DNA of 64,000 nucleotides from Eublepharis macularius (taxonomy: Eukaryota; Chordata; Lepidosauria; Squamata; Eublepharidae). Positions 19,959 to 29,744 of this stretch are shown piece after piece (within the stretch, counting starts at the first letter, position 1; each line of letters opens with the position of its first letter). The position numbers and the translations under genes were made by a program. The DNA lies in contig NC_072800.1 in the NCBI RefSeq assembly GCF_028583425.1, positions 8,817,001-8,881,000 of the forward strand, written 5' to 3'. Under the pieces are notes generated by a model, which saw only the letters and a program-made list of their open reading frames with translations, made no database searches and was not told the DNA's origin.

Positions 19959-22900
19959 TTAATAGTTCTCAAACTGCCACAATCCTCCTTTCACATCCCA
20001 TTTTTTTTCTAGATATTGTTTCAATTTCCCCCAGTCTGCAATATATTCTCCTGGATCAAGATCTTTCAATTTTCTTGTCATTTTGTCCATTTCTGCCATG
20101 TACAGCAATTTATATATCCAATCTTCTATAGTTGGTACTTCTTGCACTTTCCATTTCTGCGCATATAAAAGTCTCGCCGCTGTAGTCATATAAAACAACA
20201 GTATTCTATATTGCTTTGGAACATCTTCCATTCCCAAGTTCAGCAGCAACAATTCTGGGTCATTTATTTGGGTTTGCAGAACCTCATTAATTACTTTAAT
20301 TATATCTCCCCAGTATTGCTTAGCTACCTCACAAGTCCACCACATATGATATAATGATCCTTCATGCTTCCTACATTTCCAGCATTTATCTGACATATTA
20401 ATATTTCCTAGCGCAATTTTCTTTGGTGTTAGATACCCACCTATACATCATTTTATAGACATTCTCTTTAATGTTGGTACAAGTTGAAATCTTCAACGTA
20501 TTTTTCCATAAATGCTCCGAAGATTCCATTGTTATTTCTTTATGAAAATGTATTGCCCATTTCAACATCTGGACTTTAACTGTCTCATCTTCTGTGTACC
20601 ATTTTAAAAGTATTTTATAAATTTTCGAAATTTCTTTTTTTCCTTCTTGAAGAATCACTTCTTCTAATTCCGAATTTTCCAATCTTATTCCACCCTTTGA
20701 ACAGTCCGAGTTATAAAGATCTCTTATTTGCCAGTATTGGAACCATCCATAGTGAGAAGATAACTCTTCTTCCGTTTTAATTTTTAACATTTTATGTTCC
20801 ATCGACATTATCTCTTTATAGGTTAGACATTGTTGTTCATTATAAACCGCTCTCGGATCTATTACTTCATATGGTACTACCCATGAGGGAATACCACCTT
20901 CCATATAGTTCTTATATTTCTTCCAGATTGTGAAAAGGCTTTTTCTAATGTAGTGATGCAAAAACATAGAGTCCGCTTTAACTTTATCGTACCACAAATA
21001 GGCATGCCATCCAAACAGTTTTTTATATCCTTCCAAAGCCAGCAGTTTACGGTCTTTTAACGTTATCCAATCTTTTAACCAAACCAAACAGATTGCTTCG
21101 TAATATAACCTTAAATTTGGCAGTTGCAGGCCGCGTCTTTCTTTCGAATCTTGTAACACCTTCATTTTCACACGAGGTTTCTTGCCTGCCCACACAAAGT
21201 CCGAAATTTTTCTTTCCCATTTATCAAATTGTTTGTAGTCCCAAATGATTGGAATTGTTTGCAACAAAAACATCACACGTGGTAGCACGTTCATCTTCAC
21301 TGCTGCTATTCTTCCCAACCATGACAAATTTAATTTATTCCATTTTATCAGATCTCTTTCTATTTGTATCCACAATTTCTCATAATTATTTTTAAATAAA
21401 TCTATATTTTTCGCAGTCAGCTCAATTCCTAAATACTTCACTTTGTTAGCTACTTCACAGTCTGTAATCTCCATCAATTCTTGCTGTTTTTGCTTTGTCA
21501 TATTCTTACACAATATCTTCGACTTCTTTTTATTCACATAAAATCCAGCCAAATCTCCAAATTCCTTTATTTTGTCCAGTATTTTTGGCATATTGTATAT
21601 TGGATCCTCCACTATTAACATTACATAATCCGCAAATGCTCTGACTTTGTAGGAAAATTCCTTTATTTTTATGCCTCGAATTGGTTCGTCCTCTCGTATT
21701 TGAATCAACAACATTTCCAAAATCAGAATAAACAACAATGGAGACAATGGGCAACTCTGTCTCGTACCTTTAGTTATTTTCAGTTTTTTAGTCAAATCGT
21801 CATTGACTACAATCGCTGCACACTGGTCTTTATAGATTCCTTTAACTGCTTGTATGAACTTATCTCCCATTTGCAACTTTTCCATAGCGGCAAACATAAA
21901 ATCCCAGTTCAGATTGTCAAATGCTTTTTCAGCGTCCACAAAAAAGAAACCAACTTCCTTGTCACAATGCTTGTCGTAATATTCAATAGCATTTATCACT
22001 GTCCTTAAATTATCCTTAATTTGTCTGTTAGGTAAAAATCCAGCCTGTTCCTCTGCAATAAATTCCAACAGCCATCCCTTTAGCCTCTCCGCCAAAATTT
22101 TTGCAAATATCTTGTAGTCATTGTTCAATAACGAAATTGGGCGATAATTTTTAACATTGGTCAAATCTTGTCCATCTTTCGGGATCAGCGATATATTGGC
22201 TTCGTTCCATGAATCAGGGATCTTTTGGCCCTGCAAAATTCCATTCATTACCTCTCTCTGGAAAGGTACCAATTCCTTAACCATCGTTTTGTAGAACTTA
22301 GCCGTTATTCCATCCGGACCTGGTGCTTTCCCTAATTTAGTTGATTGTATGGCTTCTTTTATTTCCTCTTCTGTCACTTCCCTGTTTAGCTTTTCCTTCC
22401 ATTCCTCTGAAATTATTGGAAGCTTTATTTTCTCCAGGTATTCCACTATTGAGTCTCTCTTCACCTCTTTTCTTTGGTACAATTTTGCATAAAATTTTAA
22501 AAAGGCTTTACTAATAGCTGATTGGTCCACCCATGTTTTATCATCTTCTCGAATCATAGCTATAGTTCTCTTCTCCTTTCTCTTCTTTAATTGCCATGCT
22601 AAATATTTCCCAGGTTTATTTGCACCTTCAAACGACTTCTGATTCATTTTTTTTCAAATTCCACTCCAATTCTTTATTATTCATTGCCATCAACTGTTCC
22701 TGCAGAATTTTTATGTCCTGATAGATTTTCTTCTTTCCTGGTCTTCTCTTAAGTTGTATCTCTTTGGCTTTAATTTTCTCCATAATTTCATGTCTCTTTT
22801 CTCCTTCTATCCCTTGCATTCAAGTCCATTAATATTCCTCTTATCACAGCTTTATAGGTGTCCCATACCTTGTAGGTTGGTACATCCTTATTCATATTAT

Positions 22901-23694
22901 ATTGTATAAAAAATTTGGTCTCTCTCCGTAGCAACGCAATATTTTCTTCTGTCTGCAGCAAATCCTCATTTATTCTCCATCCTCTTCTTTTGGTATTTTT
23001 CCCGAATCTCCACATAATCGGGTTATGATCTGAGCCTACATCTCACACATCTTTAGTCCATACCGCCAATTCTTTGGAGGCCCAGATCATGTCAATTCTT
23101 GATAATGTAAAATGTCTTGCTGAATAAAATGTATATTGTCTATTTTTAGGGTTTTGTCTCCTCCATACATCTTCCAGACTTCCTGGTTCCTTAATCGCAA
23201 AAAAAGATTTTGGCAAAAGTCCTCCTTTTTTGTGCACTTTTAGATTTCTTGTCTTCTTCCAAGTTTGTAACTCCATTGAAGTCGCCTGCCAGAATTATTT
23301 GATCATAGGTCAGTTCATCTAACTGTTTCTGTAAATCCTTGAAAAAAATTTCTTTTGCACCATTAGGCGCATAAATTCCGATCACCAAAGTCTTCTTTGA
23401 GTTCCAAATTATTTCCACTGCTATATATCTGGCTTCTGTATCACATAAAACTAATTTGGGCTGCAGCTCTTCCTTTATATACAATACAACTCCTCTCTTC
23501 TTCTTTTTGGAAGCCGCTGCAAATTCATTTCCAAGTTTTGCAAGTTTTAAATATTTTACATCCTGCTTTTTGATATGTGTCTCTTGCAAACACACTATAT
23601 TACATTTTTGTTTTAAAAGCCAGTGGAATATGATCTTACGTTTAGAAGGTGAATTTAGTCCGTTTCCATTCCAAGATATAATTTTACACTCCAT
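19959..23694 (-). pseudogene. L1-B ORF2, with frameshifts, a stop and an altered catalytic site
   Basis: Nearly the whole ORF2 is recognisable, in six pieces: 23,694-23,191; 23,276-23,043; 23,015-22,788; 22,819-22,628; 22,647-20,398; 20,396-19,959. They are separated by four frameshifts and one in-frame TGA at 23,043. The endonuclease N-terminus ('LQETHIKKQDVKYLK', 'LAGDFNG') and the C-terminal knuckle ('KCWKCRKHEGSLYHMWW') are kept. In the reverse transcriptase the FADD box reads 'AFADYVMLIVEDP', so the second catalytic Asp is Tyr. The upstream box reads 'GTRQSCPLSPL', with Ser for Gly. Even with the frame lesions set aside, this copy could not reverse-transcribe. Confidence 0.92.
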
Positions 23695-23696
23695 GA

Positions 23697-24559
23697 TCAA
23701 ATTTTAGCTCTCTTTGGTAAGTCTTTTTCATTGTCTTTAATAAACGTTTCCATCTCCTGACCAGATCTGATATTCCTTCTAACTCCACCAAATTCGAAAG
23801 CCAGCCCTTCAGGTATTTCCAATCTGTATCTAATTTTCAAATCTTTTAACATCTGGACCAGCTCTCTATACTTTTTCCTCTCCAACAACACCGATCTGGG
23901 CAGCTCTTTCATGATTCTCACCGCTTTCCCGTCAACTTCTAATGGATCCTGGAATTGTTTACTCACAATGGACTCTCTGCTGCTTCTAGTTGTAAATTGC
24001 ACGATCATATCTCTTGGTAACTTCTTTTGAGCTACAAATTTTGAATTAATCCTGTATGCCACATCCAGAAGAGCTGCTATTTCCACTTCCTCTTTGCCCA
24101 GGTAACCTGCCAGAATTTCTGTAATATGCTCTTGGGTTGATTTTTCCAAAACTTCCGGGATCCCACGAAATCTAAGTTGTTTTTCCATTTGTTTACATAC
24201 AGCTACGGCCATTCTTCCTTTCCCTTCACTCCTCTCATCTCCGTTCTATGCACATCCGCCAAGGTGACAGCCGCGTTTTCTACTGCATTAACTCTCTGCT
24301 GTGTGACTTGTAAGTCTTTTTGGACTTGATCCATATTCTTAGATAGTTCTGCCATCTCCGATTTAAATGCCTCTTTAAAGTCCTTCAAATTTTTCGCCAT
24401 CTCTTGCATCATATCTTTAAGCTCTTTATTTCCTTCCATAACTTTTTTCTCCATCTCTTTATTTCCCTCTGTAACTTTTTTATCTAAATTTTCCAACGCT
24501 GTCTGCCAGTCCTTTTTCGACATCGTGGGGCTAGCTTTACTTTGCTCCCACGAGTCCAC
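23697..24559 (-). pseudogene. L1-B ORF1, frameshifted
   Basis: Two overlapping pieces, 24,559-24,203 and 24,212-23,697, joined by a frameshift at about 24,205-24,212. The N-terminal piece is Lys/Glu/Met-rich coiled coil ('KKVMEGNKELKDMMQEMAK'). The second starts at the RRM ('KQMEKQLRFRGIPEVLEKS') and runs through the C-terminal domain. The Met matching the L1-A start is at about 24,526, but an additional in-frame ATG lies 11 codons upstream ('MDSWEQSKASPTMSKK'). The ORF1 stop sits 2 nt before the ORF2 ATG (TGATCATG) instead of overlapping it as in L1-A. Confidence 0.88.
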
Positions 24560-25482
24560 TCTTTTCCTTAACTCCGTGGTGCAAATTTATTCTTTTCTTT
24601 CCTTTTTAAAAGTCCGAATTTAAATTGTTTTTCCAAAAGTTAGTGTTTATGAAATCCAAAATGCCGGGCGTCTTTTCTCTATGATCTTATTTGAGGCAGC
24701 CACCCTTACCCTTGTCCAAGATGTCCTACTTCCGTTTTCCTTGAAGTCAAAACTCTGCCCTACTTCAAAATGGCGATATTCCACTTCCGTTGGTTACAAG
24801 CCGCTTCTCGCCCATCTCTTTATGGTTGTGATGCACTTCCTGTTCCTGTCCGTTGCACAGCAGCTCTCGCAATACTGAAACTTTCTCACAGTCCACTATC
24901 TCCTCCAAGCCGCAGGTATGTAAACAATATTCATTTTTCCGCTCTAACTTCTCTTTAAAAAGTCACTTCTTAGCAATTTGTATGCCAGAACTGTCTCAGT
25001 TATATATTAAGTCTATCACAGTTGCCTAATTCTCTTTATCACTTTGTTTCTTATTGTAATCTGTCCCGTACTGAGAGATAGCAATCTTTACTTTCTGAAG
25101 CATTTCTCTTGGGTTGTAATCACTGCTTCAATTATCCAATCGATTCAAAGTGCTTCTTTGTGTTGCTGAAGCTTGGGCATGAGGGTCTTATGTCAGAAAT
25201 TGACTCCAGAGCCACTGCAGAGATCTTGGCTGCCTGTCTACGAGTGGGACCTCAAGGGTGTATGGGGGATCGTTGCGTAGACCCCCCCTCACACCTGAGA
25301 TCAACGCACTCTCGAGGTCTTGAGTGTACTTGCTTGTTCTCCGCCTGAGAACAGGGGTCTATGGGAAATTTGCGCCCCTCCAGCCCCTACAAACAGTGGC
25401 ATGGACAGCTCAGATCCCTGAACTGCGTTAGACCTTCATGGATCCCAAACCGGAAGTCTCGCCATCAAGGTGGGCAGAATTC

Positions 25483-25590
25483 ATCTCTAAATTCAACTTC
25501 ACGTTGAAATACCTCCCTGGGCGGTCAAATTTCTTAGCAGATGCCCTTTCATACATGCCCGCCAGAGGGAGGAGATAATTGATACAGTTT
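25483..25590 (+). pseudogene. Gypsy-B RNase H C-terminal end
   Basis: Directly after the L1-B target duplication the plus strand reads '[17 protein letters not shown]' and '[12 protein letters not shown]'. This is the conserved end of the Gypsy RNase H domain ('Y.PG..N..ADALSR'). It continues the 'KQLRWAEF' codons on the other side of L1-B. The linker to the integrase, about 25,590-25,740, is not clearly in frame. Confidence 0.82.
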
Positions 25591-25749
25591 TCTCACCAGC
25601 TCAGTTGGGAGGAGTGGTAATGACATGTAGCCAGACAGCAAAAATGCAAAGCAGCACGAAACCTGATCTCTCAGAATGGGGAGAGTAAAAGCAGAAATTG
25701 TAAAGGAGGGGGGAATGTGCCCAAAGCCGAACTGAGACAGGAGGGGGAT

Positions 25750-26319
25750 GGCCAATAGTACAAAGAAAGCCAACTTTATATCCCAACCAGCTTAAGAAAG
25801 GAAATCTTGCACCAATGTCATGATGCAAAAACGGCTGGACATTTTGGATATCTTAAAACCTTACACTTAGTGCAAAGACAGTTTTGGTGGCCAGCAATGA
25901 CAAAGGATGTGTCTCAACACATATCCTCCTGCGCAGTATGTATAATGGGAAAATCAAGGAAAGGGAAACCTCCTGGACTTTTACAACCATTAGAAACTCC
26001 TCCCAGACCATGGGCTGTGATTTCAATGGATCTTCCTCCCTCCAGAGGTCACACAGTCATTTTAGTAGTGGTGGATCTTTTTTCAAAACAGGTTTATTTT
26101 ATTCCTTGTACTACAATTCCTACAGCTAAGAAACTAGCCTGCCTGTTCTTGAAGCATATAGTAAAACTACACTCATTTCCAAATAAGGTAATATCTGACA
26201 GAGGTCCACAATTCGTTACCAACTTCTGGCAGGAGCTTCTTCAACTTGCAGGAATTGAACAAGGAATTAGCTCCGCCTACCATCCACAATCTGATGGACA
26301 GTCCAAACACACAAATTAG
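25750..26319 (+). pseudogene. Gypsy-B integrase, first part
   Basis: Integrase of a Ty3/Gypsy retrotransposon. The open frame runs from about 25,750. The N-terminal zinc-binding HHCC domain has 'LHQCHDAKTAGHFGYL', 'VQRQFWWPAM' and 'SSCAVCIMGKS'. The core has Asp in 'ISMDLPPSRG' and Asp in 'VISDRGPQFVTNFW', then 'ISSAYHPQSDGQS'. At the position of the third acidic residue the frame has Lys ('GQSKHTN'), followed by a TAG stop at 26,317-26,319. A second, diverged copy of this last segment follows at 26,341 onward. The copy is not functional. Confidence 0.9.
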
Positions 26320-26448
26320 GTGCTTGAACAGTTCTTAAGGAGGTCCTTAAACTTGCGGGGATTGAATAAGGCATTAGCTCCATCTATCATCCCGAAAGCG
26401 ACGGACAATCCGAATGCACAAATCAAGTGCTTGAACAGTTTCTAAGAT
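26234..26448 (+). repeat. Diverged 107-bp tandem duplication inside the Gypsy-B integrase
   Basis: The segment from 'cttcaacttgcaggaattga' to 'cttgaacagttcttaagg' (about 26,234-26,340) is repeated at about 26,341-26,448 as 'cttaaacttgcggggattga' to 'cttgaacagtttctaaga'. The spacing is 107 bp, which breaks the frame. The two copies differ at roughly one base in five. Confidence 0.85.
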
Positions 26449-27084
26449 GCTACACTAACTATGAACAGGATGATAGGTTTGATTTTCTTGATTTCGCTGA
26501 ATATGTGTATAACAATTCAGTACACAGCTCAACAGGAGCCACACCATTTAAAATAGTACATGGATATGAAGGAAATGCCTTGCCTTTCTCTGCAACCCCT
26601 GACTCCTCACAGGCAGGAGACCTAGAGGATTGGTGGACTAATTTAACTTCCCAATGGGGAATCATCCAAAAGATTTTGGACAGCAAAAGAGGACTACATA
26701 AAATTTGCTGACAAAAAAACACTCTGAACAATGGAAACTACAACCAGGAGATTTCATGTACATCTCTACCAAAAACATAAAAGGGGAGCAACCTAGTAAA
26801 AAATTGGGATGGAGATATCTAGGTCTTTTCCCTGTAAAAAAGTTAATCAATGATGTGACTGTAGAAATTGAACTCCCAAAGAACTTGAAACAACTCCACC
26901 CAGTATTCAGTCTTCTAAAAAAGGCTCCCCCACCTGATCAGTGGCATCCAGAAAGGGGCCCCCCACATCCAATGCTGGTGGATGGACATGTTCACTATGA
27001 AGTGGAAGAAATCCTTGACTCTAAAATTAAACACAATAGGCTTTTCTACCTCGTTAGGTGGAAAGATTTTGATGAATCTTACTG
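26427..27084 (+). pseudogene. Gypsy-B integrase C-terminal part and chromodomain
   Basis: Continuation of pol after the duplicated segment. 26,427-26,711 encodes the end of the integrase core ('FAEYVYNNSVHSSTGATPF'). After a stop and frame change near 26,705-26,711 the frame at 26,705 carries the C-terminal region ('LQPGDFMYIST', 'KKLGWRYLGLFPV', 'LKQLHPVFSLLKKA') and then a chromodomain: 'VHYEVEEILDSKI', 'LFYLVRWKDFDESYWERVEQ'. The chromodomain is cut at 27,084 by the ORF1-only LINE and resumes at 28,685. Chromodomains mark the chromovirus branch of Gypsy elements and are thought to direct integration to particular chromatin. Confidence 0.9.
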
Positions 27085-27103
27085 GGAACGGGTAGAGCAA
27101 TCC

Positions 27104-28665
27104 GATTCGGTTTCATTTTTGTGGCCATGTCGGACACTCTTCTTGGCAGGTCCAGGAAGAAGTGGCCGAGCCGCCTGGCTGGGCGGCTGATCTGCAAAGG
27201 TTAGCCCCCAGACTCTCAGGCAGGGAGTCTGAGTCTGGGGTGCGGCGGGAAGAGCCCTCTGACAGATCGAGGCAGGGGGTAAATTGCCTGTAAGTCCCTA
27301 TGGAGGCCAGCAGACGAGCGTGGCACCCAGTGTGCTGCCGGGCCATGGAAAATGGCAAGGAACAGGATTAGGCGAAAGCCTGCAAGTAAGCGAATCCCTT
27401 CTGTTACTACAAGCGTATGTGAGGAGTGGTGGGGTCTGAAGGTCAGAAGACTCGGATTTTTCCCCCCTCGTAGAGTCTCGGAAGACTGGCGGTTTCCCCC
27501 CCCCTAAAATGGCAGCGAAAAAGCAGAGCCCTGCTCTTGGCAAGTCAGTTACGGCGGCCTTGCAGAGGGGCGAGACGCTTGAGGAACTGGTTAAAAGAGC
27601 GGTTATGGAAGCCATAAAACCCTTTGTTGACAAGCTGAATGAAACAGATCAAAGGGTGGGCTTAATTGAAAGCGATGTGAAAGCCATTAAAGAAGCAGCG
27701 GGGGGGGGCAGAGAAGTCTGCCCGGGAAAGTGCGTCACTTATGAGAGCAACGAACAGGGAGCTGAAGCTGGTGGAAAACCAGCTGATCGGACTGCAAGTG
27801 GAGCGAACACAGACCATTTTGCGTCTCCAGAACGTTAAAGAGGAGGAAAACGAGGATTTGTGGGATCTTGCCTCGGAACTTTTAGCGACACCCGCGAGGG
27901 CAACTAAAGAAGAAGTGAAAAGCGCCATTTTGGGAGTCCGTCGGGCATCTTCAAAATATGCAATGAAGCGGCAGCTGCCTCGTGAGATTGTTATTGAGTT
28001 TTCATCTAGGAGGGTCCGGGACAGTATCCTATATAACTCTTACAATGTGGAGTTGGACTTTCTGGGAAATAAAGTCAAGATATTGAAGGACGTTCCATTT
28101 TTAGTTCGGAAGAGAAGATTTAAGTACAAGAAGTTGGCAGCTCTTTTGAGGGAATGTGACATAAAGTATAAATGGCTACTCCCGGAAGGAATCGGGTTTA
28201 CTTATAAAGATCAAGCTTACAAGATTAATTCGGAAGATCAGCTAAGGGATTTTGTGGGAAAAAATCCAGAATTTGGACCAGACACCAAGCAAAAAGAAGA
28301 GGATCCGAAGCCTGAAGGGAGCGGGGAGGCAATGAGCGCTGTGGCGGTAGCTGCTCAGAGAGGACTGCATCCGAGGCCCAGGAGAGGGGAAAAGATTTAA
28401 CTTGAACTGTAATTTGTAATTTGTATGATCAACCACTCCATCACTACTTTATTAAGCTATTTTCTTATTATGGTAGTATGAAGGGAAAGCATTGAAGTGT
28501 AGCGTTTAGTGTTTGTAGGCTACCTTCCCTTTTTTCCCACCCTCCCTTCCCCTTCTCTTTTTTCTCCCTTCTTTTCCTTCCCTTGTGCTATTGTAGTCTT
28601 TTGTAGTTACTGTTATTGTAGTTTTGTATGTTAGATATTGAAAAATAAAAAACTTTAAAAAAAAA
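27104..28665 (+). mobile_element. ORF1-only LINE (HAL1-like), complete with target-site duplication
   Basis: A 1,562-bp insertion between perfect 19-bp copies of 'ggaacgggtagagcaatcc' at 27,085-27,103 and 28,666-28,684. It has a 5' leader (27,104-27,508), one ORF1-type gene (27,509-28,400), a pyrimidine-rich 3' UTR with 'aataaa' near 28,645 and a poly(A) tail. There is no ORF2. The precise duplication and the A-tail show that it was inserted as this unit, presumably by an L1 enzyme in trans. Mammalian HAL1 elements have the same design. Confidence 0.85.
27509..28400 (+). pseudogene. L1 ORF1-like gene of the ORF1-only LINE, single frameshift
   Basis: Two frames, 27,509-27,776 and 27,741-28,400, make one L1-type ORF1 protein of about 297 codons. 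The first starts 'MAAKKQSPALGKSVTAALQ' and carries the coiled-coil region ('VDKLNETDQRVGLIESDV'). The frame changes at a G9 run near 27,700-27,708, so a one-base indel in the homopolymer explains the break. The second piece holds the RRM ('ILRLQNVKEEENEDLWDLA', 'LPREIVIEFSSRRVRDSI') and the C-terminal domain ('ILKDVPFLVRKRRFKYKKL', 'IKYKWLLPEGIGFTYKDQ'). It has a longer, basic C-terminal tail than L1-A ORF1 and differs from it at most positions, so it belongs to another L1 lineage. Confidence 0.87.
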
Positions 28666-28684
28666 GGAACGGGTAGAGCAATCC

Positions 28685-28750
28685 CATATGAATGTTCCCA
28701 GACTGATTTCAAACTTCCATAAACATTATCCTGACAAACCTGGCCCTTAG
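28685..28750 (+). pseudogene. Gypsy-B chromodomain C-terminal end
   Basis: After the second target-site copy the Gypsy frame resumes with 'HMNVPRLISNFHKHYPDKPG' and stops at TAG 28,748-28,750. This is the usual end of Gypsy pol after the chromodomain. A purine-rich stretch ('taggggggcagag', 28,768-28,780) follows directly before the LTR and fits a polypurine tract. Confidence 0.85.
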
Positions 28751-28784
28751 GGAGAGGGGCCATCTTTAGGGGGGCAGAGTATCA

Positions 28785-29307
28785 TGTCTGAGCCCCATCC
28801 ATGCCAATGTGAATGACCCTTCTGTCCTGAACACTGTATCCTGCTGTAACTCAATGTCACTTTACCAGTGTTATAACTATTTCTCTTACAGGCTTCCACA
28901 GGTTTTTATCTGATGGACTGTAACAGCTTCCAGTGTTTATGACTTTGTACTCTGCTTGTACTTGTACTTTGCTATGTCTTGCTTCTTAGTGACTCACTTT
29001 AATATTACAAATATGTGGAATGTTCTCACACTAGGAGAGCGCCAAAACCTTGTTTAGGATTGGGAGGGGGGAAGAGCAGACTTGAATGTTAAAAGAGACA
29101 CACATGATGTGATGTTTCTCACATGATGTCATTCCTATCAACTTTTACTCTTGCTGCTTAGATGCCTACCCAGCTTCTGAATAGTCCTATGGACATATGT
29201 ATGGAAATGATCTGATTTCTGAATAAAAACCATTTAACCAAGAACCTGTGTCTTGCTGCAATGGTCCAGGGATCTGTCTGCCATATCCTGTCATCCATAG
29301 CCTGACA
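28785..29307 (+). repeat. Gypsy-B 3' LTR
   Basis: The LTR begins 'tgtctgagcc' just after the polypurine tract and ends 'cctgaca', so the ends are the inverted TGTC...GACA. It is 523 bp long. A polyadenylation signal 'aataaa' lies at 29,222-29,227. No matching 5' LTR is present in the window, so the element has lost its 5' half. Confidence 0.8.
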
Positions 29308-29744
29308 TTAATGGCTTTGGAGAAACATGACAAAGAAATGGAGCTCAGTGAGGACAAGTACAGGTAGCATTAGGGTATAGCTTTCATCATCAGCAAGCCC
29401 ATTTCTGTGAAAAAACAAAACACCAGACCCCTATCTTCATTTAAGAACCTTAAGGAAGTAAGGGAAAGGTCACCTGCATGCCAATACACCCTTGTCAGTG
29501 CCTGTTCTATGAGAATTTTAATTGTCTACAAATGGGGATGATTTCCCGTTTTCCTGAAATCTGTGATGGAGGATTCTTTTGAGTAAGGGTAGAATCACTA
29601 AGAATTTCACCCTGATTGGCAGCAGGAGAGGAGAATCACATCCACATCCACCAAATCACATCCACCAAATATATTTCCCAATGTGACCAATGCAAATGAC
29701 TCTTAGTTACATTAAGTGTGTGCTTGTGACCTGACTATTAAGAA
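29308..29744. other. Unassigned sequence between the Gypsy LTR and L1-C
   Basis: No gene is visible. 'ggagaggagaatca' at about 29,624 resembles 'ggaggggggaatca' after the L1-C tail (33,718), with two mismatches. It could be an old target-site duplication, in which case L1-C starts near 29,638. Confidence 0.35.

Larger units (their letters stand above)
19628..25466 (-). mobile_element. L1-B, full-length but broken L1 element
   Basis: Minus-strand L1 with its 5' end at 25,466 and its poly(A) (seen as T-run) at 19,628. It is flanked by a perfect 16-bp duplication. Order on its own strand: 5' UTR (25,466 to about 24,560), ORF1 (24,559-23,697), ORF2 (23,694-19,959), 3' UTR. Its 5' end and both proteins match L1-A closely, so it is the same or a sister subfamily. 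It landed in the Gypsy-B RNase H coding region. Confidence 0.92.
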
